In this document: in pieces, positions 50,099 to 61,800 of the stretch | How positions within the stretch are numbered: the first letter of the stretch is position 1 | Layout of the letters: every line of letters begins with the position of its first letter | DNA from: Nonomuraea sp. NEAU-A123 | GTDB taxonomy: Bacteria > Actinomycetota > Actinomycetes > Streptosporangiales > Streptosporangiaceae | DNA: 64,000 nucleotides | Direction: 5' to 3' | NCBI RefSeq assembly: GCF_018603905.1 | Contig: NZ_JAHFZZ010000011.1 | Coordinates: 299,599-363,598 of the forward strand | Position numbers and translations under genes: made by a program | The notes under the pieces: model-generated | Seen by the model: only the letters and a program-made list of their open reading frames with translations | Databases searched by the model: none | Told to the model about the DNA's origin: nothing

Positions 50099-51607
50099 TT
50101 GGACGGGACGCGGTTCCTTCGATCAGGCCTCATCCACGAGCTGCTCGACGAGGCCACCAACGCGAGACCGGAAGGGCTCGCGGTCCGCGACGCGCACGGT
50201 GCGTGGAGCTACCGGCGGGTCGACGAGCTCAGCCGCGCCGTCGTCGGCTGGCTGGCGGCCAACGGCGTCGGCCCGGGCGATCGGGTCATCGTTCAGCTGC
50301 CCAACCGGCGCGAGACGGTACCCATCGTCTACGGCCTCTCCCGGCTCGGCGCCGTCTTCGTGCCGCTGCACCCCGACATGAAGGCCTTCCATCTCCGCTC
50401 CGTGCTGGAAGACGCGGAGCCCAAGCTGATCATCGGTGGCGGCGAGACCATGCACGACCTCGCCACGGTGCCGGTGTACGACCTCGGCGACTTCTGGACC
50501 GAGGTCGAGGAGATGGCGGGGTGGCCGGACGCGTACGAGCCGGGCAAGATCCTGCCCTCGGACGTCGCCATCCTCATCTACACCTCGGGCAGCACCGCCG
50601 CCCCCAAGGGCGTGATGTGCCCGCACGCGCAGGTCACCTTCGCCGCCTCGGCCATCAACGCGGTGCTCGGATACGGCCAGGACGACGTGGTCTTCTGCCG
50701 GCTGCCCATGTCCTTCGACTACGGCCTCTATCAGATCTTCCTCGCCACGCTCGGCGGCGCCGAGCTGGTCCTGGCCGAGGAAGGAGCCGACCTGACCCTG
50801 CTCGGTCAGCTCCGCGAGTCCGGCGCGACCGTCGTGCCCGTCGTCCCCTCACTGGGCGGCATGATCGCGACTCTGGCCCGGCGGGCCAGCCAGGCCACGC
50901 CGAAGGTACGGATGTTCACCAACACCGGGGCCGCGCTGCCGGAGGCGACCATCCGAAGCCTCCGCTCCTGCTTCCCCGGGGCTCAGGTGGTGCGCATGTA
51001 CGGCATCACCGAATGCAAGCGCGTCACGATCATGGAACCGGAGCTGGACCAGGAACGCCCCGGCGCGGTCGGCCGTCCGCTTCCCGGCACCCGGGTGGTG
51101 ATCGCGGACCCCGAGGGCCGGTCACTGCCGGCCGGGGAGACCGGGGAGATCGTGGTGGCCGGTCCCCACGTGATGGCCGGCTACTGGCGCGACCCCGAGC
51201 TCAGCGCGCGCGCCTACCGCCCCGACAAGGCCACCGGTGAGATCCGCCTGCACACCGGCGACTACGGCCGGCTCGACCAGGACGGCTACCTGTACTTCGA
51301 AGGCCGCCGAGACGACATGTTCAAACGCAAGGGCACCCGGATGAGCACGGTCGAGATCGAGGCGGCCGCCATGGACATCCCGGGTGTACGCGCGGCCGTC
51401 GTGCTGCCCCCGGCCGAAGGACACGACCTCGTCGTGTTCGTCGAGGCCGACCTGACGCCCAATTCCGTGCTGCACGCGCTGAAGCAGCGGCTCGAACCCG
51501 CGAAGGTGCCCGCCGCCTGCCGCGTCCTGCCGCGCTTCCCGCTGACGCTCAACGGCAAGAACGAGCGGAAACAGATGGCCATGCTGCTCATTGGAGGCGA
51601 CGCGTGA
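50099..51607 (+). CDS. Acidic beta-amino acid adenylating enzyme (VinN/FlvN-like)
   Basis: A 502-residue acyl-AMP ligase. IYTSGSTAAPKGVMCPHAQ (A3), MSFDYGLYQIFL with Asp207, and YGITECKRVTIMEP with Lys307-Arg308. With a constant offset of 23 these match Asp230, Lys330 and Arg331 recalled for VinN, which bind the beta-amino group and the carboxylate of 3-methylaspartate. So the substrate should be an acidic beta-amino acid: L-aspartate (as FlvN) or 3-methylaspartate. TTG 50099 is chosen because GGGAGG lies 6 bases upstream; a GTG at 50048 has no ribosome-binding site. Overlaps the decarboxylase start by four bases. Confidence 0.92.
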   Translation: MDGTRFLRSGLIHELLDEATNARPEGLAVRDAHGAWSYRRVDELSRAVVGWLAANGVGPGDRVIVQLPNRRETVPIVYGLSRLGAVFVPLHPDMKAFHLRSVLEDAEPKLIIGGGETMHDLATVPVYDLGDFWTEVEEMAGWPDAYEPGKILPSDVAILIYTSGSTAAPKGVMCPHAQVTFAASAINAVLGYGQDDVVFCRLPMSFDYGLYQIFLATLGGAELVLAEEGADLTLLGQLRESGATVVPVVPSLGGMIATLARRASQATPKVRMFTNTGAALPEATIRSLRSCFPGAQVVRMYGITECKRVTIMEPELDQERPGAVGRPLPGTRVVIADPEGRSLPAGETGEIVVAGPHVMAGYWRDPELSARAYRPDKATGEIRLHTGDYGRLDQDGYLYFEGRRDDMFKRKGTRMSTVEIEAAAMDIPGVRAAVVLPPAEGHDLVVFVEADLTPNSVLHALKQRLEPAKVPAACRVLPRFPLTLNGKNERKQMAMLLIGGDA

Positions 51608-52821
51608 ACTGGTACACCGAGCTCGTCGCCCGCTACGGCTCCCCGCTGTACGTCTACGACCTGGACCGCGTCACCGCCGCGCAGGCGGACCTGCGCCGCG
51701 CCCTGCCCGACGGGTTCTCGCTGTTCTACTCCTTCAAGGCCAACCCGCATCCGGAGATCGCGCGAGCGCTGCGCGACGGCGGAGCGCTCGCCGAGATCAG
51801 CTCGACCGGTGAGCTGAACGCGGCGTTCGCCGCCGGCTTCGACGGCTCCGAGGTGCTCCACACCGGACCGGGCAAGACCACCGAAGAGCTGGCGGTCGCC
51901 GTCGACGGCGGCGTCCGCATGTTCTCCGTCGAGTCACTCACCGACCTGTGGCACGTCGGCGAGGTCGCGACCAAGCGCGGCGTGATCGTGGACTGCCTGC
52001 TACGCGTCAACAGCGCCGAGCCCGGCGCCGCCACCAGCATCCGGATGACCGGCGCGCCCTCCCAGTTCGGCTTCGACGACGAGACGCTCCCCGGCCTGAT
52101 GCCGCAGCTCCGGGCGGTGCCCGGCACGCGGCTGGCCGGAGCGCACCTGTTCTCGCTGAGCAACTCCAAGGACGAGGAGAGCCTCGTCGCCGAGTTCGCG
52201 CACACCATCTCGGTGGCCGCCCGCCTGAAGCGGGACACGGGCCTGCCGATCCGGTTGCTGGACATCGGCGGCGGATTCGCCGCCCCGTACCTCGCCTCGG
52301 GAGAGCGGCCCGTGTACGGCGGGCTCCGCGCCGGGCTGGAGACCGTCCTGGACGCGCGCTTCCCCGGCTGGCGGGCGGGCACGCCCGAGATCGCCTGCGA
52401 GTCCGGCCGCTACCTGGCCGGCGACTGCGGCCGGCTGGTCTGCACGGTGGTCAACGTCAAGGAGAGCCGCGGCCGCAGATTCGTCATCCTGGACGCCGGC
52501 ATCAACACGCTCGGCGGCATGTCGGGCCTGGGCAGGCTGCTGCCGGTCTCGGTGGAGCTCGACGACGCCGCCTTCGACGGCGAGCGGCAGCCCGCGACCC
52601 TGGTCGGCCCGCTCTGCACCCCCGGCGACATCCTCGCCAGGAACGTGTCCCTGCCGCCGCTCGAACCCGGCGACGTCGTGTCCATTCCCAACGCGGGGGC
52701 CTACGGGATGACCGCGAGCCTGGTGATGTTCCTGGGCCACCCCGCGCCCATCGAGGTCGTCGCACGCGGTCACCAGGTGGTGTCCGTCTCCCGGATCGAA
52801 TTCAACCGCAAGTACGAGTGA
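51604..52821 (+). CDS. PLP-dependent ACP-linked decarboxylase (VinO-like)
   Basis: A 405-residue fold-III decarboxylase of the diaminopimelate/ornithine type. PLP lysine in LFYSFKANPHPEI, glycine-rich phosphate loop LLDIGGGFAAPY, active Cys in VGPLCTPGDIL and Tyr in IPNAGAYGMTASL. In vicenistatin and fluvirucin it removes the alpha-carboxylate of the ACP-bound beta-aminoacyl group, leaving a 3-amino acid starter (beta-alanine from aspartate). Translationally coupled to the adenylating enzyme; the PKS gene starts 12 bases after its stop. Confidence 0.92.
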   Translation: MNWYTELVARYGSPLYVYDLDRVTAAQADLRRALPDGFSLFYSFKANPHPEIARALRDGGALAEISSTGELNAAFAAGFDGSEVLHTGPGKTTEELAVAVDGGVRMFSVESLTDLWHVGEVATKRGVIVDCLLRVNSAEPGAATSIRMTGAPSQFGFDDETLPGLMPQLRAVPGTRLAGAHLFSLSNSKDEESLVAEFAHTISVAARLKRDTGLPIRLLDIGGGFAAPYLASGERPVYGGLRAGLETVLDARFPGWRAGTPEIACESGRYLAGDCGRLVCTVVNVKESRGRRFVILDAGINTLGGMSGLGRLLPVSVELDDAAFDGERQPATLVGPLCTPGDILARNVSLPPLEPGDVVSIPNAGAYGMTASLVMFLGHPAPIEVVARGHQVVSVSRIEFNRKYE

Positions 52822-52833
52822 GCGGAGTGTGTC

Positions 52834-55800
52834 TTGAGCGAGCAGCGTCGCTTCCTCGCAGACCTGGTCAACGACCTGACGGTCGAGGTCCTGCGGACCG
52901 TGTTCCCCGATGCCCCCGACGCGGTGGACCCCCAGCGCGGCTTCAGGGAACTGGGACTCGACTCGCTGGCCGCCGTCGAGCTGCACGACCGTCTGGCCCA
53001 GGCGGTCGGCGCCGAACTGCCGATCACCATCGCCTTCGACCATCCCACCCCCGACGCGGTGGTCGACTACCTGTTCACCGAGGTGCTCGGGCTGGGCGAC
53101 GCGGCGGCCGTAGAGGTCCACCCGGCCGTCGGCCGGGATGAGCCGATCGCCGTCATCGGCATCGGCTGCCGCTATCCGGGCGGAATCACCTCCCCGGAGG
53201 AGCTGTGGCGGCTCGTCGCCGAGAGCGGGGAGACCCTCACCGGGTTCCCCGTGGACCGGGGCTGGGACCTTGACCGGCTGTTCGACGACGATCCGGACGC
53301 GCCCAACTCCACCTATGTCCGGTCGGGGCACTTCCTGCACGACGCCGGTGAGTTCGACGCCGACTTCTTCGGCATCAACCCGCGTGAGGCCGTCGCCATG
53401 GACCCCCAGCAGCGCCTGGTGCTCGAGGCTTCCTGGGAGGCGTTCGAGCGGGCGGGCATCGATCCGCGCTCGCTGCGGGGCAGCCAGTCCGGCGTGTTCA
53501 TCGGCGCCGAGCCGCAGGACTACGGTCCCCGGCTCGACAAGGCGCCGGAGGAGATCGAGGGCTACCTCGTGACGGGGAACGCCCCGAGCGTGGTGTCCGG
53601 CCGGATCGCCTACGCCCTCGGACTCGAAGGGCCCACGCTCACCGTCGACACCGCCTGCTCCGCCTCCCTGGTCGCCCTGCACCTGGCCTGCCAGGCGCTG
53701 CGCAACGGCGAGACCGACCTCGCGCTGGCCGGCGGCGTGACCGTGATGTCCACCCCCGGCACCTACACCGCGTTCAGCCGGCAGCGGGTGCTCGCCGCGG
53801 ACGGCCGCTGCAAGGCGTTCGCCGCCTCCGCCGACGGCACCGGCTTCTCCGAGGGCGTCGGGATCCTCGCGATCGAGCGGCTGTCGGACGCGCGCCGCCG
53901 GGGCCACCCCGTGCTCGCGGTCATCCGGGGTTCGGCGATCAACCAGGACGGCGCGAGCAGCGGCCTGACCGCCCCGAACGGTCCCTCCCAGGAACGGGTG
54001 ATCCGCCGGGCGCTGGCCGACGCGGGGCTGTCACCGGCCGAGATCGACGTGGTCGAGGCGCACGGCACCGGCACCAAGCTGGGGGACCCGATCGAGGCGC
54101 ACGCGCTGATGGCCACGTACGGAAAGGACCGGGGCGAACGCGGGCCGCTGAGACTGGGCTCGATCAAGTCGAACATCGGGCACACCCAGGCGGCGGCCGG
54201 CGTGGCCGGTGTGATCAAGATGGCCATGGCCATGCGTCACGAGACGCTGCCCCGCACCCTGCACGTGGACGAGCCGTCGCCGTACGTCAACTGGTCGCTC
54301 GGCGCGGTCGAACTGCTCACCGAGAGCCGGCCCTGGCTCGCCAACGGTACGCCGCGGCGAGCCGGCGTCTCGTCCTTCGGCGTGAGCGGCACCAACGCGC
54401 ACCTCATCCTCGAGGAGCCGCCAGTAGAAGCCACCCTGGACGGGGACGGCGGTCTGCCCCCGGCCGTCGTCCCCATGGTGCTGTCCGGGAAGGCGCCGGA
54501 GGCGCTGCGCGGGCAGGCCGCCCGGCTGGCCGCCCATCTGGCGGAACACGAGGACCTTGACCTGGCCGACGTCGCCCACTCGCTGGTGACCTCGCGCTCG
54601 ACCTGGGAACACCGCGCGGTGGTCGTCGCCGGTGACCGGGCGGAACTGCTCGCCGGGCTGACCGCTCTGTCCGAAGGCGAGCCCGCCGCCGACGTGATCG
54701 AGGGCGAGGCCACCGCGGAGCGCCGCGCGGTCTTCATCTTCCCCGGCCAGGGCTCGCAGTGGGCGGGCATGGCCGTGGAGCTTCTGGACTCGTCCCCCGT
54801 CTTCGCGCGGCGCATGGACGAGTGCGCGGCGGAGATCGAGTCCTATGTCGACTGGCGGCTGCTCGATGTGCTGCGTGGCGAGCCGGGCGCCCCTTCGTTC
54901 GAACGGCTCGACGTCGTCCAGCCGGCGCTGTTCGCGGTGATGGTGTCGCTGGCCGCCCTCTGGGAGTCGCTGGGCGTGCGGCCGGCCGCCGTCGTGGGCC
55001 ACTCGCAGGGCGAGGTCGCCGCCGCCTACGTGGCCGGCGGTCTGTCGCTGGCCGACGCCGTACGCGTGATCGTGCTGCGCAGCCGCCTGTTCGCCGAGCG
55101 CCTGATGGGCCGGGGCGGAATCGCCGCGATAGGCGCGTCGGCCGGTGCGGTGGAGGAGCGGTTGACCCGCTGGGAGGGACGGCTGTCCATCGGGGCGAAG
55201 AACGGCCCCTCGTCGTGCACCGCCGTGGGCGACGAAGCCGCCCTGGCCGAACTCGTCGCCCAGTGCGAGGCGGACGGCCTGCGGGCGCGCCTGCTGCCCA
55301 CCACCGTCGCCTCCCACTGCGATCAGGTCGACCCGCTGCGCGAGCAACTGACCGAGATGCTCCGAACCGTGTCCCCGACCATGGGAGACGTGCCGTTCTA
55401 CTCCACCGTCACCGGTGGTGTGCTGGACACCGAGGAGCTGACCGCCGACTACTGGTTCCACAACGCCCGTCAGCCGATCGAGTTCCAGGCCGTGATAGAG
55501 GGGCTGCTCGCGCGGGGACACGACGCGTTCCTGGAGATGAGCGCGCATCCGGTGCTCGTGATGAGCGTGCAGGACACGATCGAAGAGGCCGGGGCCGACG
55601 CGTTCGCCTCCGGCACGCTGCGCCGTGGCGAAGGCGATCTGCGGCGCGTGCTGGCCTCGGTCGCGCAGGCGCACGTACGCGGTGTGTCCGTCGACTGGGA
55701 CAGCCTGCTCACCGGCGCGAAGCAGGTCGATCTGCCGACGTACGCCTTCCAGCGCAGGCACTACTGGCTGGAGAACCGGACCTCGGCCGGGGACGTCGCC

Positions 55801-58800
55801 TCGGCGGGACTGACCGCCCCCGGCCATCCGCTGCTGGGCGCGGCCGTGACGCTCGCCGAATCCGGCGGGGCGCTCCTCACCGGACGGCTCTCGCTCCAGC
55901 TCCACCCCTGGCTGGCCGACCACGCCGCCGCCGGCACGTTGCTGCTGCCCGGCACCGCCTTCGTCGAGCTCGCCATCCGGGCGGGCGACCAGGTCGGCTG
56001 CGGCCTGCTGGAGGAGCTGACGCTGGAGGCGCCGCTCGTCGTCCCCGAGCGCGGCGGCGTGTGGTTGCAGGTGTCCGTCGGAGCGCCAGAGGACGCGGGG
56101 CGCCGCCGGATCGGCGTGCACTCGCGGTCGGAGGACGCTCCGGCCGACGCGCCGTGGACCCGCCACGCGAGCGGGTACGTGGCCGTCGACGACGCGCCCG
56201 AGGTCTTCGACCTGGCCCAGTGGCCGCCGGACGGAGCCACCCCCGCGGACCTCGACGGCCTGTACGAACGGCTCGCCTCGGCCGGCTACGGCTACGGTCC
56301 GTTGTTCCAGGGGCTGAAGGCGGCTTGGCGGCGGGGTGACGAGGTCTTCGCCGAGGTCACGCTGCCCGAGCAGGCGCGGCGTGAGGCCGAGCTGTTCGGG
56401 CTGCACCCGGCGCTGCTCGACGCGGCGCTGCACGCGGGGTCGCTGCTGGACACCGCCGATGAGCGCCTGAGCCTGCCCTTCGCCTGGACCGGCGTGTCCC
56501 TCCGGGCCACCGGCGCCTCGGCCGTCCGAGTCCGGCTGTCTCCGGCGGGGCCCGACACCCTGTCGCTGTGGCTGGCCGACACCTCGGGCGTGCCCGTCGC
56601 CACCGTGCGCTCGCTGATCTCGCGCCCGGCCTCGGCACAGCAACTCTCCGCCGCTTCGGTCGCCCATGGCGACTCGCTGTTCCGCGTCGCATGGACCGCG
56701 GCGCCCGCGCTGCCGTCGGCGACAGCGGCCGGGGGTGCTGCGGTACTCGGGCCGGACCCGCACGGCTTGCGCCGGGCCGGCATCGCGAGCGCCGAGTTCG
56801 CCGACCTGACGGCGCTGACCACATCGGATCGGCTGCCCGACACGGTTTTCGTAACCTTCGGGTCGGACGGCTTCATGGAACAGGTGGGCGGCGACGTTCC
56901 GGACGGTGCGCGGGCGGCGACGCACCGGGCGCTGGGGCTCGTACAGGCTTGGCTGGCTGACGAGCGGCTGGCCTCGGTGCGGCTTGTCGTGGTGACCTGC
57001 GGCGCGGTGGCGGCGGGGACCGACGCGGAGGTGCGGGATCTGGCGAACGCGCCGGTGTGGGGCCTGTTGCGGTCCGCGCAGTCGGAGCACCCCGGCCGCT
57101 TCGTCCTGCTGGACCTCGACCACTCCGACGTACCGGTGCCCGCCGTGCTCGCGGCGCTCACCGAGCCGCAGCTCGCCCTGCGCGCCGGCGAGCTGCTGGT
57201 GCCCAGGCTGGCCCGCGCGGCCACCAACGACACGCTGACACCCCCCGCGGGCGCCCCGGAATGGCGCCTGGACGCGGCGATCAAGGGCAGCCTGGACGGC
57301 CTGTCACTGGTCCCGTGCCCGGAGGCGGCCCGCCCGCTCGGGCCGGACGAGGTGCGGGTGTCGGTACGCGCGGCCGGTCTCAACTTCCGGGACCTGGTCG
57401 TCACCCTCGGCATGGTGCCCGAACACGACGAGCCCATCGGCGGCGAGATCGCGGGTGTGGTGCTGGAGGTGGGAGCCGGGGTTGCCGATCTGGTGCCCGG
57501 TGATCGGGTGCTGGGGTTGCTGGATGGCGCGTTCGGTCCGGTGGGGGTGACGGATCGGCGGTTGCTGGCTCGTATGCCCGCCGGGTGGTCGTTCGCCGAG
57601 GCGGCATCGGTACCGGTGGCGTTCCTGACCGCCTACTACGGCCTGGTCGATCTGGCCGGGGTCCGGTCGGGCGACCGGGTGCTGATCCACGCGGCCGCCG
57701 GTGGGGTCGGGATGGCAGCGGTGCAACTCGCTCGCTGGCTCGGCGCGGAGGTCTTCGGCACGGCGAGCGAAGGCAAGTGGGGAGCGCTCGCGCTGGACGA
57801 AGACCATGTGGCCTCGTCGCGGACGCTGGAGTTCGCGGAGAAGTTCGGCCGGGTGGATGTGGTGCTCAACTCGCTGGCCGGCGAGTTCTTGGACGCCTCA
57901 CTGGGACTGCTGTCCGAGGGCGGCCGGTTCCTGGAGATCGGCAAGACCGACGTCCGCGAGGCCGGCCAGGTCGCCGATGCCCACCCGGGCGTGCGGTACC
58001 TCCCGTACTCCCTGATGGAGGCCGGCCCCGACCGCCTGCGCGACCAGCTCGCCGAGGTGCTGGCGCTGTTCGAGAGGGGTGTGCTGGAGCTGCCGCCCGT
58101 CCGGGTCTGGGATGTGCGGCGGGCCGGGGAGGCGCTGCGGTTCATGTCGCTCGCCCGGCATACCGGGAAGATCGTGCTGTCGATGCCGCCCACGTTCGGC
58201 GGCGGCGGCGGGACGGTGCTCGTCACCGGCGGCACGGGCGGCCTGGGCGCGCTGGTGGCGCGCCATCTGGTGACGGTGCACGGGGTGCGGGACCTGCTGC
58301 TGGTGAGCCGGTCGGGGATGTCGGCCACGGGTGCGGCGGAACTGCTGCAGGAGCTGTCCGGACTGGGCGCGCGGGTACGCGTCGCGGCCTGCGACGTGGC
58401 GGACCGGGACGCGCTGGCCAAGGTGCTGGCAGAGGTCTCGGCACAGGCGCCGCTGCGCGGGGTGGTACATGCCGCCGGAGCGCTCGACGACGGGGTACTG
58501 GACTCGCTGACGCCGGAGCGCGTGGACGCCGTGCTGCGGCCGAAGGTCGCCGGGGCGTGGAACCTGCACGAGCTGACGCGGGAGCTGGATGTGTCGGCGT
58601 TCGTGCTGTTCTCCTCCGCGGCCGGTGTCCTGGGCGACGCCGGGCAGAGCAACTACGCGGCGGCGAACGTGTTCCTGGACGCCCTGGCGGCGCACCGGCG
58701 CGCGCACGGCCTCGCCGCGGTGTCGCTGGCCTGGGGCTTCTGGGAACAACGCAGCAACATGAGCGCCCACCTGCGCGAGGCCGACATAGCGCGGATGGAG

Positions 58801-61800
58801 CGGTCGGGCGCCCGTGGCCTCTCGTCCGAGGAGGGGTTGGCGCTCTTCGACGCCGCCCTGACGGTGGACGAGGCCCTGCTGGCGCCGATCCGCCTCGACC
58901 TCGCCGCGATGCGCCGCGAGTCCGCCTCGGTGCATCCGTTGCTCCGCGGCCTGGTCCACATGCCCGCGCAGCGGAACGTCGCCGCGAGCGCCGTACCCGC
59001 CGGTGCCGTCTCCGCTCTGGAGCGGCAACTGGCCGGGCTGCCCGAGACCGAACGCGACCAGGTGCTCGTCTCCCTGATCCGCGCGCAGGCCGCCACCGTG
59101 CTCGGCCACGCCGACGCCGCCTCGGTGGACGCCGGCCGGGCGTTCAAGGAGCTGGGCTTCGACTCGTTGACCGCCATCGAGCTGCGCAACCGGCTCAACG
59201 CCGCCACCGGGTTGCGGCTGTCGGCCACGCTGGTCTTCGACTATCCGACGCCCGCCGTACTCGCCCAGCACATCAAGGGCAAGCTGCTCGGCGCCGAGTC
59301 GCCGGCCGCGCCGGTCGCCGCGCCCGCCGCGCCGCTCGACGACGATCCGATCGCCATCGTCGGGATGAGCTGCCGCTATCCCGGTGGCGTCGACTCGCCG
59401 GAGGCCCTGTGGCGCATGCTGGTCGAGGGCCGGGACGCGATGGCGGAGTTCCCCGCCGACCGGGGCTGGGACCTGGAGCGGCTCTACGACCCCGACACCG
59501 AGAGCGCCGGCAGCAGTTATGCGCGGGTGGGCGGGTTCGTGTACGAGGCCGGAGAGTTCGACGCGGCCTTCTTCGGGATCTCGCCCCGCGAGGCCCTGGC
59601 CACGGACCCGCAGCAGCGGCTGCTGCTCGAAGCCTCCTGGGAGGCCCTCGAACGCGCGGGCATCGACCCCGGCGACCTCAGGGGCAGTCCGACAGGTGTG
59701 TTCGTCGGCGCTTCCGCCACCGGCTACGCCACCGGGCCCGCGCCGCTGCCCGAGGAGGTGGAGGGATACCTGATCACCGGCAATTCCAGCTCGGTGATGT
59801 CCGGCCGCGTCGCCTACGCGCTCGGCCTGGAGGGGCCCGCCATGACCTTGGACACGGCGTGCTCGTCGTCCCTGGTCGCCATGCATCTGGCCTGCGAGTC
59901 GCTGCGCCGCGGCGAAAGCACGCTGGCGCTGGCCGGCGGTGTGACCGTGCTGTCCACGCCCGAGATCTTCGTGGAGTTCAGCAGGCAGCGGGGGCTGGCG
60001 CGGGATGGGCGGTGTAAGGCTTTCGCCGAAGCGGCGGATGGTACGGCGTTCGCCGAGGGCGTGGGCCTGGTGCTGCTGGAGCGGTTGTCGGACGCGCGGC
60101 GCCTTGGCCATCAGGTGCTGGCGGTGGTGCGGGGCAGTGCGGTCAATCAGGACGGTGCGAGCAACGGGCTGACCGCGCCCAACGGCCCCTCCCAGCAGCG
60201 GGTGATCCGCCAGGCGGTGGCCAACGCCGGTCTCGGCCTGGCCGACATCGACGCGGTCGAGGGCCACGGCACGGGCACGACGCTCGGGGACCCGATCGAG
60301 GCGCAGGCGCTGCTGGCCACCTACGGACAGGATCGTCCGGAGGATCGGCCGCTGTGGCTGGGCACGGTCAAATCCAACATCGGCCACACCCAGTGCGCGG
60401 CGGGTGTCGCCGGTGTGATCAAGATGGTCATGGCGATGCGGCACGGCGTCCTGCCGAAGACGCTGCACGTCGACTCCCCGTCCTCGCACGTGGACTGGTC
60501 GGCCGGCGCGGTGTCGCTGGTGACCGAGCCGACCCCCTGGCCCGGCGGCGACCGTCCGCGCCGGGCGGGAGTGTCGTCGTTCGGGATCAGCGGGACCAAC
60601 GCGCATGTGGTGATCGAGGGCGTTCCCGCCGAGGACCCGGTTCCGGATGACGCGCCGGCTCCCGCTGACGTGCCGGTGCCCGTGGTGGTCTCCGGTCGCG
60701 GTGAGGACGGCGTCCGGGCGCAGGCGGAGCGGCTGCGGGACTTCGTCGTGGGATCCGCGGCGGCCGGGCCGGCCGAGGTGGGTCATTCGCTGGTGCGAAC
60801 GCGTTCACTGCTGAGCCATCGCGCCGTCGTGGTCGCGGCCGACCGGGAGCAACTGGTGGCGGGCCTGGCGCGGGTGGCCGCGGGGGCTGAGCCGGTCGAC
60901 GTCGTGACCGGTCCGGAAGGACTCGGGGAGGGCTCCCGGGGCGGGCTGGGGTTCATGTTCACCGGTCAGGGAAGTCAGCGGACGGAGATGGGCCTGGAGC
61001 TGACCAGGGCGTTCCCCGCGTTCAAGGGACATCTGGAGGCGGTGGCCGCGGGCTTGGACCGCTACTTGGACGTGCCGCTGACCGAGGTGATGTGGGGGCG
61101 GCCGGAGCTCCTGGATCAGACGCTGTACGCCCAGACGGGGCTGTTCGCGGTAGAGGTGGCCCTCTATCGGCTGCTGGAGTCATGGGGCGTGGTGCCCGAC
61201 TACCTGCTGGGTCACTCGGTGGGAGAGCTGACGGCCGCGCACGTGGCCGGGGTGCTGTCCCTGGAGGACGCGTGCGCGCTGGTGGCGGCCCGTGGCCAGT
61301 TGATGGGGAGCCTGCCCGCAGGCGGGGCGATGGTCGCGGTCGGAGCGGGAGAACGGACCGTGGCCGACCTGCTGTCCGAAATATCCGACCTGTCCGGGGT
61401 GGCGATCGCCTCGGTGAACGGGCCGGCTTCGGTCGTGGTCTCAGGCGACGAGCCCGCCGTGGAGCGGGTGGCGGAGGAGTTCGCCCGGCGCGGGGTGAGG
61501 TGCCGGCGGCTGCGGGTCAGCGACGGGTTCCACTCCCATCGCATGGAGCCGATCCTCGGCGCCTTCGGTGAGGTGGCCGGCGGGCTGGAGTACGGCGTCC
61601 CGGAGATCCCGGTGGTGTCGAACCTGACCGGCGAGCCGGTACGGGAGTTCTCGGCCGAGTACTGGGTGCGGCATTTGCGAGAGCCGGTGCGGTTCGCCGA
61701 CAGCGTCGCCTTCCTGCGCGAACGGGGCGTGCGGACCCTTCTGGAGCTGGGTCCCGACGGCGTGCTGTCGGGGCTGGTGCAGGAGCAGGGGCCCGTGCCG

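Noticed and set aside
54031..57123. A 1030-codon minus-strand frame inside the PKS
   Set aside because: Antisense of intact KS-AT-DH coding sequence; no recognisable domain.
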